Assembly: GCA_944354125.1 (NCBI GenBank)
Contig: CALVPT010000001.1
Location: 1 to 64,000 of the forward strand
DNA length: 64,000 nt
DNA from: an uncultured Clostridia bacterium
GTDB taxonomy: Bacteria; Bacillota; Clostridia; Christensenellales; Borkfalkiaceae
Reading direction: 5' to 3'
Below the pieces are notes generated by a model. The model made no database searches. It had not been told where the DNA came from and saw only the letters and a list, made by a program, of their open reading frames with translations. Shown here piece after piece: positions 16,268-26,695 of this stretch; position 1 is the stretch's first letter; the number at the start of each line of letters is the position of its first letter. Both the position numbers and the translations under genes were made by a program.

Positions 16268-17445
16268 AATTCTATGGCTCTGCCGGACTTTATGCAGGCG
16301 TATACAAAGTCGACGAACTGTTTTGCCCTTCTCGGCGAACGTCCGCCCTTTAATATCGCCCATCGTTCGGCAAGCGCGGACAGTCTGTCGGACTCTAAGC
16401 TGATGTTCTGGTCTGCGGCAAGCTGGCGCACGATTGAGAGATATGCGGGCTTATCCGTTGACGAGAACATGACTGTAAGACCGAATCGGTCGGAAAGGGA
16501 GAGCTGCTCCTCGAGCAGGTCGGAGGGGTGGACGGAGTTCTGTCTGTCCGAAAAGCTTTCCTTGACTATGTGTCTGCGGTTGGAGGTGGCGATTATCATT
16601 ACGTTGCCGACCGCGCCGGAGACCGAACCTTCGAGCGCCGCCTTTAGGGTAGACAGTCTTTCGTCGTCCTCTTCGAAGGAGATGTCGTCGATAAATATTA
16701 TGAATCTGAGGGGGATTTCGGCAACCAGTCGCTTTATGTCGATCAGGTTGACGACGTCCCTCTTGTCGACTTCTATTATCTTGAGTCCGCCGCCTGCAAA
16801 CAGGTTAAAAGTTGCGTGCACGGTCGAAGATTTTCCCGTTCCCTTGTCGCCGTATAGCAGCATGTTGGAGAAGGGCAACCCGTTCACGAAGTCGGAAAGG
16901 TTATTCTTGATAATTGTCTTTTCGTTTTCGTAGTCCTTGAGCTGGTCGAGCGTCGTAGAGGATACGGCGGTTATCGGTTTGAGCGCTCCGTCCTCGTATG
17001 TAAACGCCCTGTTATATATAAACTTTCCGTATCCGTGTCTGCGGTAAAACTGCACTATGTTAGCCTCGAAATTATTTCCGAAGTCTACATTGAATGTCTT
17101 AAGGTCTTCGCCTGAACAGAATTGGTTGCAGTCTTCAAGACAGGCAAAAAGACCTTCGATTGTCGCCACGTCCTTGAGATATGCGTTTTTAAGATAATCT
17201 GAGGGATTTCCCGTGCGCGTGCAGCATACGGAAAAAGCGTTTTCATCGGTCAGAATGAGTTTCTGAATGTACGCCCTGACCGAAGATTCCGCTCCGCATT
17301 CGTACACGGCGGCGGCAAGGTCGTTGAATTTTTCTTCCGAAGGATTGCCTTCGTACACGGATTCGGAGTACTCCGTAAGAGAGGAAAATACGCCGTCGTT
17401 TTCAAGTCCTCTGAGAACTGTCAGACTGTTAATGATTTTATTCAT
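16264..17445 (-). CDS. DUF815-type AAA ATPase
   Basis: P-loop ATPase of about 393 residues from the ATG at 17443-17445 (MNKIINSLTVLRG). Walker A is GDKGTGKSS, Walker B is FIIFIDDISFE, and ATSNRRH looks like sensor 1. The segment SFSDRQNSVHPSDLLEEQLSLSDRFGL and the C-terminal RSPRRAKQFVDFVY are typical of DUF815 (PF05673) proteins, whose cellular role is not established. The N-terminal 150 residues carry no motif I know. It is convergent with murC and overlaps its stop region by 4 bases. Its own minus-strand promoter (17478-17506) is divergent from ilvC. Confidence 0.75.
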   Translation of the reverse strand: MNKIINSLTVLRGLENDGVFSSLTEYSESVYEGNPSEEKFNDLAAAVYECGAESSVRAYIQKLILTDENAFSVCCTRTGNPSDYLKNAYLKDVATIEGLFACLEDCNQFCSGEDLKTFNVDFGNNFEANIVQFYRRHGYGKFIYNRAFTYEDGALKPITAVSSTTLDQLKDYENEKTIIKNNLSDFVNGLPFSNMLLYGDKGTGKSSTVHATFNLFAGGGLKIIEVDKRDVVNLIDIKRLVAEIPLRFIIFIDDISFEEDDERLSTLKAALEGSVSGAVGNVMIIATSNRRHIVKESFSDRQNSVHPSDLLEEQLSLSDRFGLTVMFSSTDKPAYLSIVRQLAADQNISLESDRLSALAERWAILKGGRSPRRAKQFVDFVYACIKSGRAIEF

Positions 17446-17477
17446 AAAAATATACACTCTCGTATAAAATTTAGTAT

Positions 17478-17506
17478 ATTATACATTATAAAAAGCAAAT
17501 ATGCAA
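17478..17506 (-). promoter_or_regulatory. Promoter of the DUF815 ATPase gene
   Basis: On the minus strand TTGCAT (plus 17501-17506), 17 bases, then TATAAT (plus 17478-17483), about 33 bases before the ATG. Confidence 0.6.
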
Positions 17507-17543
17507 TTTTTTTGAGTATTTTTTTAATAAATTCATATATCGC

Positions 17544-17572
17544 TTGACTTAATAAAATTATGATAATATAAT
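17544..17572 (+). promoter_or_regulatory. Promoter of ilvC
   Basis: TTGACT (17544-17549), 17 bases, TATAAT (17567-17572). The leader to the ATG is only about 30 bases, so there is no room for a T-box or attenuator. Confidence 0.75.
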
Positions 17573-17586
17573 TGAACGTGAACTAA

Positions 17587-18636
<1,050 letters not shown>

Positions 18637-18657
18637 TTTATAATAATTTAGAAATAG

Positions 18658-18689
18658 GGTACGCTCTTTTTTGGGGCGTACCTTTTTTT
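18658..18689 (+). terminator. Terminator of ilvC
   Basis: The stem GGTACGC/GCGTACC is followed by seven T residues, about 20 bases after the ilvC stop. Confidence 0.85.
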
Positions 18690-18709
18690 ATAATTCGACT
18701 TGCTTTTTG

Positions 18710-18738
18710 TTGTAATTTTATCGGCAGAATGGTATAAT
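18710..18738 (+). promoter_or_regulatory. Promoter of the ftsK operon
   Basis: TTGTAA (18710-18715), 17 bases, TATAAT (18733-18738), about 35 bases before the ftsK GTG. Confidence 0.65.
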
Positions 18739-18772
18739 GTAAAATAGCAAAATGTAATCGGGAGTTGATTGC

Positions 18773-21700
18773 GTGGGAAAAAAGTTTTTCAACGACAGAC
18801 AGTCTTACATATTGACAAGGGAGACGCTGGGCACGACGCTATTATTGTTCTGTGCCATAGTAACCGTCATACTGCTTACAAATAAACTCGTATTCGGCGC
18901 TATGGGTGCCGCAATCTGTACTTTCATGTACGGCACGTTCGGCTACGGCAGTTTTTTGGTCGTGGCCTCTTTGGCATATCTCGGAATCTGGTTGGTCTTC
19001 GAAAAGAAGTTAAAAATCAAGCTGCGTCCCATGTTGTTCGTGGCTCTTACCTGCCTTTGTCTCTTTCTGCTCTTTCACTCCGTCTCTACGAGAGATTTTC
19101 CCCTCGACAGCTACGGAGCATATCTCTCCGAGTGCTATCTCAGCGCGGCGGAGGGCTTTTCGGGCTATACTTTCGGCGGCGTAATCAGCGGACTCATAGT
19201 CTATCCCATTGCAAAGGTCATGACATTTATCGCGGCATACGTAATCTTTGCCGTATTGTCCATACTTTGCGGCTATGTGACTTTTGTAGCGCTCCGCAAC
19301 GTCTATCTCGGAAATACCGTTGCCCAGTCGGCAAATGCCTATAAGGGCGCAAAGGAGGAAGTAAAGCCCGCACAGCCCGAAGGGGAGCAGGTGTCAGACA
19401 ACCTCTATTCGGTAAACGAAAATCACGAAATAGTTTCCACGCCAAGGATGAATTCCTATCCTCAGTATGCAAGGCAGGAGAGCGTGCAGCCGCATTCGGC
19501 AACTCAGCCCGTCAGTCCCGTTCAGCCGACAATGTCTTCATACGGCGGTGCTGGCAGAACTGCGGAACAGCGCGAAGCGGACGAGGACAGGTTCTCCAGG
19601 GAAAAACTCGGCAAAAAAATACTCTTCGAACCCGGCGAATTTGCCGCAGAAAGTTACCGCCGCAATATGATTTATAACGAGAGCTCGTATTTCAATCATC
19701 CCGTACGCGGCAACGACGACTATTGGAAGAGTTTTTCAAGCGGAAAAACGGGCGATTCTCAGCAATCGCAGGCACAGTCTGCGCAGGGCGGCACGACTTA
19801 TACACAAAGTTTTGCAAAAAATGCTGAAAGTTCGCCTGCCTCGGGCAATGCTCCCACATATATTTACGGAGATAACCCCGTAAGCAACCTCTCTGCACCC
19901 GACTCAGATTCTTCCGCGTACAACAGTTATTCTGTCGGCGGAGCACAAAGCCAGGAGGTCGGACAGGCTGAAGAAGAGACCGACGTCAATGCTGAAAGCG
20001 TCGTCAACTCTGACGATGTGTCCGTCATAAGGGACGATGCCATTGCATCTGAGACTCCTTCTCAGCCTCAGGATGACGCTTACGATGTCGGCGTACGTTC
20101 TGCCGATATTGCCTACAGACAGTCACTCGGCGGAGTTCCGTCGAGAAATGCAGAAAGCTCGTTCGGTCAGACCGCTCGCGACGAAAGAACAGGACAACAG
20201 CCCGGCGAAAACACGCCAGAACAGACGACCGAATACAACTTCGGACAGACGGTGCGCGATAATCGGTCAATACAACAGCCTGCGGAAAATGCGTCAGGAC
20301 AGAAAACCGAGTACAATTTCGGGCAGATTATCCGCGACAACGGAGCAAGACAACAGTCGGGCGAGAATTCGTTCAGACAGTCTTCCGAAAATGCTTTCGG
20401 ACAGAGTCTGCGCGAAAACGGAATAATACAGCAGTCTGGAGATAATAATTTCAGACAGTCTGACGACAATCAGGCGAGAGGAATGACTTCTGACAACAGA
20501 GCCGCACTCAATTCTTTCGGAGGAGAAAGCCGTGTTTTCGACAGCCGTCGGCCGACAGAAATCAATCCCCGTTCGGTTCAGTTTGACCGCAGGACGGAGG
20601 AGCTTGGCGGTACGGGCGGTGCAAGCACTCCCGTGCAGCCCGAACAGACGGGCAGGCAGGAGCCTTCGCGCGGAGACAGGAACAGCATTTTCAATCTCTT
20701 CAATTCGTCAAATCCCCGACTCAGCAGCGAGAGAAACATCGAACCCGATGTCTCGGCGCTCTCTTCGCGTGACAGGAGCAGGGAAAACGTCGGCGAAAGG
20801 AACAGAGAAAACATATTCGATGACAATGACGATGGTACGCTTTTCGACAGGAGCGAAAGCGAGACCCGTGCAGCCGATACGGGCGTCGGCGGACTTCGCG
20901 GCGGTGCTTCGGAGCGCATGAATTCTGTGCCGTCACAGGATACTTCCGTAAGGCAGGAGCCGCCTGTACAGCCCGTCCAGCCCCAGCCTTTACAGCAGGT
21001 GCAGCGCGGTGACGGTTTCGGCGACAGGCAACAGTCTGAGTCAACGCCCATGCCTGCAACACCCGAGCCTGTAAAGGAGGAGGAACCTCCCAAGCCCAAG
21101 CATGTATGGAAAAAGTATGTGCGTCCCACGCTTGACCTTCTTGACGATTACCCCGAAAACAGCAACGTCAACACGGCCGAAATAGAGGAGAGCAAGCAGA
21201 TTATATGCGATACGCTCGAGGGATTCAGAATTGCCAGCGAGATATCAAACGTAGTCGTCGGCCCTGCTATAACGCGCTATGACGTCATAATCAAGGATAA
21301 GACAAATATCAAGAACGCCCTTAAGTACAGGGAGTCCATTGCAATGGCGCTGATGAAGGAAAACGTCAACGCATACCTCAACTATTCTAAGGGCGCAATT
21401 TCGGTAGAAGTGCCCAATTCGTCGAGGTCGATAGTCGGTCTGAAGGGCATACTCGCAAGCAGTCAGTTCATAAACAGCAAGCCAAATTCGCTGTGTTTTG
21501 CGTTCGGCAAGAATGTGGAGGGCAAAGTAGTCTGCCCCGATATAACCAAGATGCCCCACCTGCTCGTCGCTGGTACTACGGGCAGCGGTAAGAGTATCTG
21601 TCTGAGCGCGCTTATCGTCAGCCTGCTCTATAAATACGGCCCCGAAGATCTCAGATTTATTCTCGTCGACCCCAAGCAGGTTGAGTTTATCTCCTACGAC

Positions 21701-22585
21701 AAGCTTCCTCATCTTATGATAAATGAAATTATCTATGATGTAGACAAGGCAATAAAGGCGCTCAACTGGGCGATTAAGGAGATGGAGCGCCGCTATCAGC
21801 TCTTCAAGGAAATGACCGAAAAGGGCATTGCTACGAAGAATCTCAACGAGTACAACGCACATCTCGAAGAGGGAGAGGAAAAGCTGCCCAAGATAGTCAT
21901 TATACTCGACGAGTTCGGCGACCTGATGTTACAGGCCAAAAAGGACATAGAGGGCAGAATAATAAGGCTCGTTCAGAAGGCGAGGGCGTGCGGAATTCAC
22001 CTTATTCTTGCAACCCAGCGTCCCTCGGTAGATTGCATTACGGGTCTTATCAAGTCCAATCTGCCTACGAGAATAGGCTTTAAGGTCAACTCGTTCGACG
22101 ATTCGAGATGTATATTCGACGTCGGCGGCGCCGAAAAGCTTCTCGGCAAGGGCGACTGCTATTTCCGCTCTGCGGAGAGTCCCGAACTCGCCAGAATTCA
22201 GGGCTGTTTCATAGACACTCACGAGGTGCAGAGGGTTACCGACTTCGTAAAGCAGAACAACGAAACCTACTTCGACCAAAGCGTTTCCGACTTCATAAAT
22301 ACGGTTGAAGAGCCTCAGGAAAGTTCCTCCGAAGAATCTTCGGGAGGAGTGGAGACCAAGATAGACGATACGTTTATCAAGGCGCTCAAGTTCTGCGTAA
22401 CCAGCAATCAGGCATCGGTTTCCATGATTCAGCGCCGATTCCCTATAGGCTATATGAAGGCGTGCAAGATAATCGACTGGATGGAAAACATGAACTATGT
22501 TACCCAGTCGGAGGGCTCCAAGCCCAGAAAGGTATTGCTTTCCAAAGAAGAATTTATTAAGACATACGGGGAAATAGATGATTGA
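18773..22585 (+). CDS. ftsK: DNA translocase FtsK/SpoIIIE
   Basis: Hexameric septal DNA pump that clears chromosome arms during division. The 1270-residue protein starts at GTG after GGGAG. Residues 20-190 hold about four to five membrane helices. Residues 195-780 form a low-complexity Q/N/S/R-rich linker that includes four tandem 26-residue repeats. The motor domain follows, with Walker A GTTGSGKS (934-941, Lys940), LVDPKQVEF, Walker B IVIILDEFGDLM and ATQRPSVDCITG. The C-terminal gamma winged-helix domain includes ASVSMIQRRFPIGYMKACKIID. The linker is much longer than in most Bacillota homologues. rimO overlaps its end by 8 bases. Confidence 0.95.
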   Translation: MGKKFFNDRQSYILTRETLGTTLLLFCAIVTVILLTNKLVFGAMGAAICTFMYGTFGYGSFLVVASLAYLGIWLVFEKKLKIKLRPMLFVALTCLCLFLLFHSVSTRDFPLDSYGAYLSECYLSAAEGFSGYTFGGVISGLIVYPIAKVMTFIAAYVIFAVLSILCGYVTFVALRNVYLGNTVAQSANAYKGAKEEVKPAQPEGEQVSDNLYSVNENHEIVSTPRMNSYPQYARQESVQPHSATQPVSPVQPTMSSYGGAGRTAEQREADEDRFSREKLGKKILFEPGEFAAESYRRNMIYNESSYFNHPVRGNDDYWKSFSSGKTGDSQQSQAQSAQGGTTYTQSFAKNAESSPASGNAPTYIYGDNPVSNLSAPDSDSSAYNSYSVGGAQSQEVGQAEEETDVNAESVVNSDDVSVIRDDAIASETPSQPQDDAYDVGVRSADIAYRQSLGGVPSRNAESSFGQTARDERTGQQPGENTPEQTTEYNFGQTVRDNRSIQQPAENASGQKTEYNFGQIIRDNGARQQSGENSFRQSSENAFGQSLRENGIIQQSGDNNFRQSDDNQARGMTSDNRAALNSFGGESRVFDSRRPTEINPRSVQFDRRTEELGGTGGASTPVQPEQTGRQEPSRGDRNSIFNLFNSSNPRLSSERNIEPDVSALSSRDRSRENVGERNRENIFDDNDDGTLFDRSESETRAADTGVGGLRGGASERMNSVPSQDTSVRQEPPVQPVQPQPLQQVQRGDGFGDRQQSESTPMPATPEPVKEEEPPKPKHVWKKYVRPTLDLLDDYPENSNVNTAEIEESKQIICDTLEGFRIASEISNVVVGPAITRYDVIIKDKTNIKNALKYRESIAMALMKENVNAYLNYSKGAISVEVPNSSRSIVGLKGILASSQFINSKPNSLCFAFGKNVEGKVVCPDITKMPHLLVAGTTGSGKSICLSALIVSLLYKYGPEDLRFILVDPKQVEFISYDKLPHLMINEIIYDVDKAIKALNWAIKEMERRYQLFKEMTEKGIATKNLNEYNAHLEEGEEKLPKIVIILDEFGDLMLQAKKDIEGRIIRLVQKARACGIHLILATQRPSVDCITGLIKSNLPTRIGFKVNSFDDSRCIFDVGGAEKLLGKGDCYFRSAESPELARIQGCFIDTHEVQRVTDFVKQNNETYFDQSVSDFINTVEEPQESSSEESSGGVETKIDDTFIKALKFCVTSNQASVSMIQRRFPIGYMKACKIIDWMENMNYVTQSEGSKPRKVLLSKEEFIKTYGEIDD
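20162..20473 (+). repeat. Four 78-bp tandem repeats in the ftsK linker
   Basis: Units begin at 20162, 20240, 20318 and 20396, exactly 78 bases (26 codons) apart. Each codes for a variant of FGQ-x-x-R-(D/E)-x3-4-QQ-x2-(E/D)N-x3-Q. Copies have diverged at many positions but not in length. Confidence 0.85.
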
Positions 22586-23915
22586 TTTCCGTACCAAAAA
22601 GTTTGGCGTAATCTCTTTAGGATGCGACAAAAACAGGGTAGACAGCGAAAAGCTGTTACAGATAATAAAGGACAGAGGGTGCTCGCTTACCGACGATGAG
22701 TCGGAGGCGAACATTCTCATAATAAACACGTGCGCCTTTTTGAATCAGGCTAGGAAAGAGGCGATTGACACTATTTTAGACTGTGCGGCAAACAGGAGTC
22801 CGTCGCTTGAAAAGATAGTCGTCACGGGCTGTCTTCCCCAGAAATTCGTCGGCGAAATATTCGACGGCCTGCCCGAAGTCGACGTATTTATGGGATTTAA
22901 CGATTACGGTTCGCTCTTCGACGCGCTTGAAAAATCTTACGAGGGCGACAGGGTCAACTATGTCGGCAAGGGCGATAATCCATATCTCGCGCACAGAGTG
23001 CTTACGACGCCCTGTCACTACGCATATCTGAAGATTGCAGACGGATGCAACAACTTCTGTACCTATTGTCTCATACCTAAAATAAGGGGCAGGTACGTGA
23101 GCTATCCCGAGGAAAAGCTGTTGGAAGAGGCGGAAAACCTCGGCGACGTCAGCGAACTAATTCTCGTCGCGCAGGATGTCTCGCGATACGGTACGGACTT
23201 ATACGGCAAAAAATATTTAGCAACTTTTTTGAAAAAGTTGACAACACTTGTCAACATTAATAGTGTAAGATTACTGTACTGTTATCCCGATATGATAGAC
23301 GACGAGCTTATTTCAGAGATTAGGGATAATCCGAAGATAATAAAATACATAGACATTCCCCTCCAGCACAGCGAGGACAGAGTATTGAAGCTCATGAACA
23401 GGCGAGGCACAAGGGAAGGATACCTGAGCCTCATAAGGAAGCTGAAGGACAATATTCCGGGCATAGCCATCCGCTCTACTTTCATCACGGGCTTTCCCAC
23501 CGAGACCGAGGAGGAATGCGACGCCATGTGTAGCTTCCTCGAGGAAGCTAAGCTTACCAATTGCGGATTCTTTGCCTATTCCCGTGAACCTGATACGCCT
23601 GCATATAAGCTCAAGGGTCAGATTGCCTATAACGTAAAGCGCAGAAGAGTTAAAAAGCTGTACGACGTGCAGAGAGGGATAAGCAGTCGTTTTCTCGACG
23701 GATTTGTCGGAAGGGTGCTGTCTGTCGTCTGCGACGGAATAGACTACGACAGAAATTGTTTTGTCGGCAGAGCCTATTTCTCTGCGCCCGACATCGACGG
23801 CAAAGTATACTTCAATGCCAATCAGGCCGTGCAGGGAGAAAAGTACGATGTCATTATAAAGTCGCACGACGGTTACGATATGTTCGGCGCGACGGGAGAT
23901 TATCTTGATGAGTGA
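22578..23915 (+). CDS. rimO: Ribosomal protein S12 methylthiotransferase RimO
   Basis: Radical-SAM enzyme that methylthiolates an aspartate of ribosomal protein S12. The 445-residue protein has an N-terminal UPF0004 domain with cluster cysteines 16, 52 and 85, the radical-SAM motif CNNFCTYC (157-164) and a C-terminal TRAM domain (about 375-440). The start ISLGCDKNRVDSE distinguishes RimO from MiaB. It overlaps ftsK by 8 bases and pgsA by 8, so it is translationally coupled within the operon. Confidence 0.93.
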   Translation: MIDFRTKKFGVISLGCDKNRVDSEKLLQIIKDRGCSLTDDESEANILIINTCAFLNQARKEAIDTILDCAANRSPSLEKIVVTGCLPQKFVGEIFDGLPEVDVFMGFNDYGSLFDALEKSYEGDRVNYVGKGDNPYLAHRVLTTPCHYAYLKIADGCNNFCTYCLIPKIRGRYVSYPEEKLLEEAENLGDVSELILVAQDVSRYGTDLYGKKYLATFLKKLTTLVNINSVRLLYCYPDMIDDELISEIRDNPKIIKYIDIPLQHSEDRVLKLMNRRGTREGYLSLIRKLKDNIPGIAIRSTFITGFPTETEEECDAMCSFLEEAKLTNCGFFAYSREPDTPAYKLKGQIAYNVKRRRVKKLYDVQRGISSRFLDGFVGRVLSVVCDGIDYDRNCFVGRAYFSAPDIDGKVYFNANQAVQGEKYDVIIKSHDGYDMFGATGDYLDE

Positions 23916-24564
23916 ACACACCGTAGACAAAGAAAGCAGAATGTATAAATTTGTGGCAGGCAAGGGAGTTTTGAATCTTCCGAATAAACTGACTCTTGCC
24001 AGAATGATAATGATACCCGTCTTTGTGGCGCTTTTTTACGTGCAGTTCACGGGGCATTATTTTGTCGCTCTGGCTGTATTTGCGCTAGCAAGTTTTACCG
24101 ACTATCTGGACGGGCATCTTGCACGCAAGTATTCGCTTGTCACCAACCTAGGCAAATTTCTCGACCCGATAGCCGATAAAGTGCTCGTTGCGTCGGCGAC
24201 CATAATTCTGCTCACCAAGCCTGAATTTTTCACGGCATATCTCGGCGACTGGGCGATAATTGCTGCAGGCTGCGGCGTTGCGCTCATTCTCGCGAGGGAG
24301 ATGATAATAAGCGGCTTCCGCATGGTTGCCGCCGATGCAGGCATAGTCATTGCCGCCGATAAGGTTGGCAAGATAAAGACCGTATGCCAGGACGCGTGCA
24401 TAGTCATTCTTCTCGTTTACGGCGGATTCGAAGAATTCTTCGACGGAGTCGCAATGAGTACGCTCAACTATATAGGGCTTGCCTTGTTCGCGCTCGCCGC
24501 CATCCTCACGGTCATTTCTGGTGTAAATTATATAGTAAAAAACAGACAGGTTTTAAAGCAATGA
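23908..24564 (+). CDS. pgsA: CDP-diacylglycerol-glycerol-3-phosphate 3-phosphatidyltransferase
   Basis: Membrane enzyme making phosphatidylglycerol phosphate. The CDP-alcohol phosphotransferase signature is present as DYLDGHLAR-x8-GKFLDPIADK, and several membrane helices follow. I use ATG 23908 (GGGAG upstream) rather than the in-frame TTG three bases earlier; 218 residues. The N terminus is a little longer than usual before LNLPNKLTLARM. It overlaps rimO by 8 bases and cinA by 4 (ATGA). Confidence 0.92.
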   Translation: MSEHTVDKESRMYKFVAGKGVLNLPNKLTLARMIMIPVFVALFYVQFTGHYFVALAVFALASFTDYLDGHLARKYSLVTNLGKFLDPIADKVLVASATIILLTKPEFFTAYLGDWAIIAAGCGVALILAREMIISGFRMVAADAGIVIAADKVGKIKTVCQDACIVILLVYGGFEEFFDGVAMSTLNYIGLALFALAAILTVISGVNYIVKNRQVLKQ

Positions 24565-25664
24565 GTGGCTCGAAATCCAGCCGTCTCGCCATGCTTATCT
24601 TCGATACCAGGCGTTCTCTTTCTTTTTCCGCCGGCGAGGAGTGGGCAAAAGAGCTTGCGGGCGGCGGTTACTATTTCGATAAGATAAGCAAGGTCGCCTT
24701 CGACAGTCAGGATGAAATAGTCCGATCGATAGGCGACGGAGTGAATAACTATGAAAACGTCCTCATACTCTGTCCCGCGCAGATGGAGGAGACGTTGAAG
24801 AGCTATATTTCGGGGCTGTGCGGCAGTCAGTTCGACTCTGTCGGCATAATGCGTTCGCAGAATGTCAATGCGTTTATGGCATTTACCGACGGCGTCAACC
24901 GCATTACTTCAAAGGACATAATTTCTGTTCTTAACTCTGAATACGGCGAAAGCTTTGCCCGCTCTTACATCTGCTTTGTCGGCGCTCCGTACAATCTCAT
25001 AAATGAAGTGATGGGCCAGGCAAAGAAGCTCTGCGACGAGAATAACTCGCGCGAGATTTTGTTCAACGTGGCTGAAAGTTACGGCGATTTCAGAATGGAA
25101 ATAGTCTATTCGGACGTCACGCCCAAGATGCTTGTAGACAGGATAATCGCGCTTGTCGTCGGCAAACTCGGAGATTATGTCTATGCTCTGGAGGACATAA
25201 CCCTCGCCGCTCAGCTGATACGGCTGTTAAAGCTCCGCAGAATGAAAATCGGCATAGCCGAATCGTTTACGGGTGGAGGCGTAGGCAAGCGGATAGTAGA
25301 TATCCCCGGTGCATCTGAAGTCTACTACGAGGGACTCAATACCTATTCGAATACGGCAAAGATGCTGCGGCTCGGGGTGAAGGAAATGACCCTCAAGCAG
25401 TGCGGTGCCGTCTCCGCCGAGGTCGCTTATCAGATGGCGGAAGGAGTACTGTCGACGGGTAACTGCGAGGTTTCGGTATCCACGACGGGCATAGCCGGAC
25501 CTGCATCCGACAATACTTCAAAGCCTGTAGGACTGGCATTTATCGGCGTAGGCGTGGACGGCGACATAGCGGTATATAAGTTCAATTTTACGGGCGACAG
25601 GAAGAAGGTGACGGAAACGGCAATAAATCAGGCGCTGTTTCTGACATATAAACGGTTAAAATAA
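24561..25664 (+). CDS. cinA: CinA-family protein with degenerate N-terminal domain
   Basis: The C-terminal part (about residues 220-367) is a clear CinA/PncC nicotinamide-nucleotide amidase domain: IGIAESFTGGGVGKRIVDIPGAS, YSNTAKMLRLGV, CGAVSAEVAYQMAEG and STTGIAGP. The first 210 residues occupy the place of the MoaB-like (COG1058) domain but lack its usual opening (AEIIxIGxELLxG) and I cannot match them to it by eye. The start ATG overlaps the pgsA stop (ATGA). Known role of the family: NMN deamidation and NAD-related salvage, often adjacent to recA as here. Confidence 0.82.
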   Translation: MSGSKSSRLAMLIFDTRRSLSFSAGEEWAKELAGGGYYFDKISKVAFDSQDEIVRSIGDGVNNYENVLILCPAQMEETLKSYISGLCGSQFDSVGIMRSQNVNAFMAFTDGVNRITSKDIISVLNSEYGESFARSYICFVGAPYNLINEVMGQAKKLCDENNSREILFNVAESYGDFRMEIVYSDVTPKMLVDRIIALVVGKLGDYVYALEDITLAAQLIRLLKLRRMKIGIAESFTGGGVGKRIVDIPGASEVYYEGLNTYSNTAKMLRLGVKEMTLKQCGAVSAEVAYQMAEGVLSTGNCEVSVSTTGIAGPASDNTSKPVGLAFIGVGVDGDIAVYKFNFTGDRKKVTETAINQALFLTYKRLK

Positions 25665-25681
25665 TTAGGAGAACATAGATA

Positions 25682-26695
25682 ATGAACGAAGAAAAACTCA
25701 AAGCGCTGAACTCTACCATTGCAATGATAGAAAAGCAGTACGGCAAGGGTGCAATCATGAAACTCGGCGACGACAAAGTCAATACCGAGCTGGAAGTCAT
25801 TCCCACAGGCTGTATTTCGCTTGACCTCGCCTTAGGCGTCGGCGGCGTGCCCAGAGGCAGAATCCTTGAAATATTCGGACCCGAATCTTCAGGTAAGACG
25901 ACGGTTGCGCTTCATATAATCGCGGAGACGCAGAAGCTGGGCGGCGTTGCGGCGTTCATCGATGCCGAGCACGCGCTCGATGCCGTCTATGCAAAGGCGC
26001 TAGGCGTAAAGATTGACGAACTGTACATTTCTCAGCCCGACACGGGCGAACAGGCTCTCGACATATGCGAGTCGCTTGTCCGTTCGAGTGCGGTCGACGT
26101 CATAGTAGTCGACTCGGTTGCCGCTCTTACCCCCAAGGCCGAGATAGAGGGCGATATGGGCGATTCCCACGTCGGCCTGCTTGCAAGACTCATGTCCCAG
26201 GCATTGAGAAAGCTCACCGCAATCACCAACCGCTCCAAGACTTGCGTTATATTCATAAACCAGCTCAGGGAAAAGGTGGGCGTAATGTTCGGCAATCCCG
26301 AAACCACTCCCGGCGGCAAGGCGCTCAAGTATTTTGCTTCTGTCCGTCTGGATATCAGGAAGGCCGACGCCCTCAAGAGCGACGGTGAAATAGTCGGCAA
26401 CAGGGCAAAGGCAAAGGTCGTAAAGAACAAGGTAGCGCCTCCGTTCAAGGTTGCCGAGTTCGATATTATCTATGGCGAAGGCATCTCGCAGGAGGGTTGC
26501 CTTATCGACCTCGGCGTAGAGTATAACGTGCTTACCAAGAGCGGCGCGTGGTACAGCTATAACGATGAAAAGCTGGCAAACGGCAGGGAAAAGATGAGGG
26601 AATACCTCAAGGCAAATCCCGCCGTCGCGGCAGAGATAGAACAGAAGATAAGGGAAGCGCATAAGGCTTCGCTCAAGAAGACGCAGGACGACTGA
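25682..26695 (+). CDS. recA: Recombinase RecA
   Basis: ATP-dependent strand-exchange protein for recombinational repair and SOS induction. The 337-residue protein has Walker [10 protein letters not shown] (66-74), the IDAEHALD region, Walker [15 protein letters not shown], the L1 region [19 protein letters not shown] and L2 [27 protein letters not shown] precedes the ATG. nadE begins on the last base of its stop codon. Confidence 0.97.
   Translation: MNEEKLKALNSTIAMIEKQYGKGAIMKLGDDKVNTELEVIPTGCISLDLALGVGGVPRGRILEIFGPESSGKTTVALHIIAETQKLGGVAAFIDAEHALDAVYAKALGVKIDELYISQPDTGEQALDICESLVRSSAVDVIVVDSVAALTPKAEIEGDMGDSHVGLLARLMSQALRKLTAITNRSKTCVIFINQLREKVGVMFGNPETTPGGKALKYFASVRLDIRKADALKSDGEIVGNRAKAKVVKNKVAPPFKVAEFDIIYGEGISQEGCLIDLGVEYNVLTKSGAWYSYNDEKLANGREKMREYLKANPAVAAEIEQKIREAHKASLKKTQDD

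Noticed and set aside
20162..20473. Regularly spaced repeats as a possible CRISPR-like array
   Set aside because: The 78-bp units are in frame within ftsK, show protein-level conservation and have no repeat/spacer alternation.
24384..24560. CinA extension into pgsA
   Set aside because: The extra residues are pgsA in another frame; the ATGA overlap at 24561 gives a natural coupled start.
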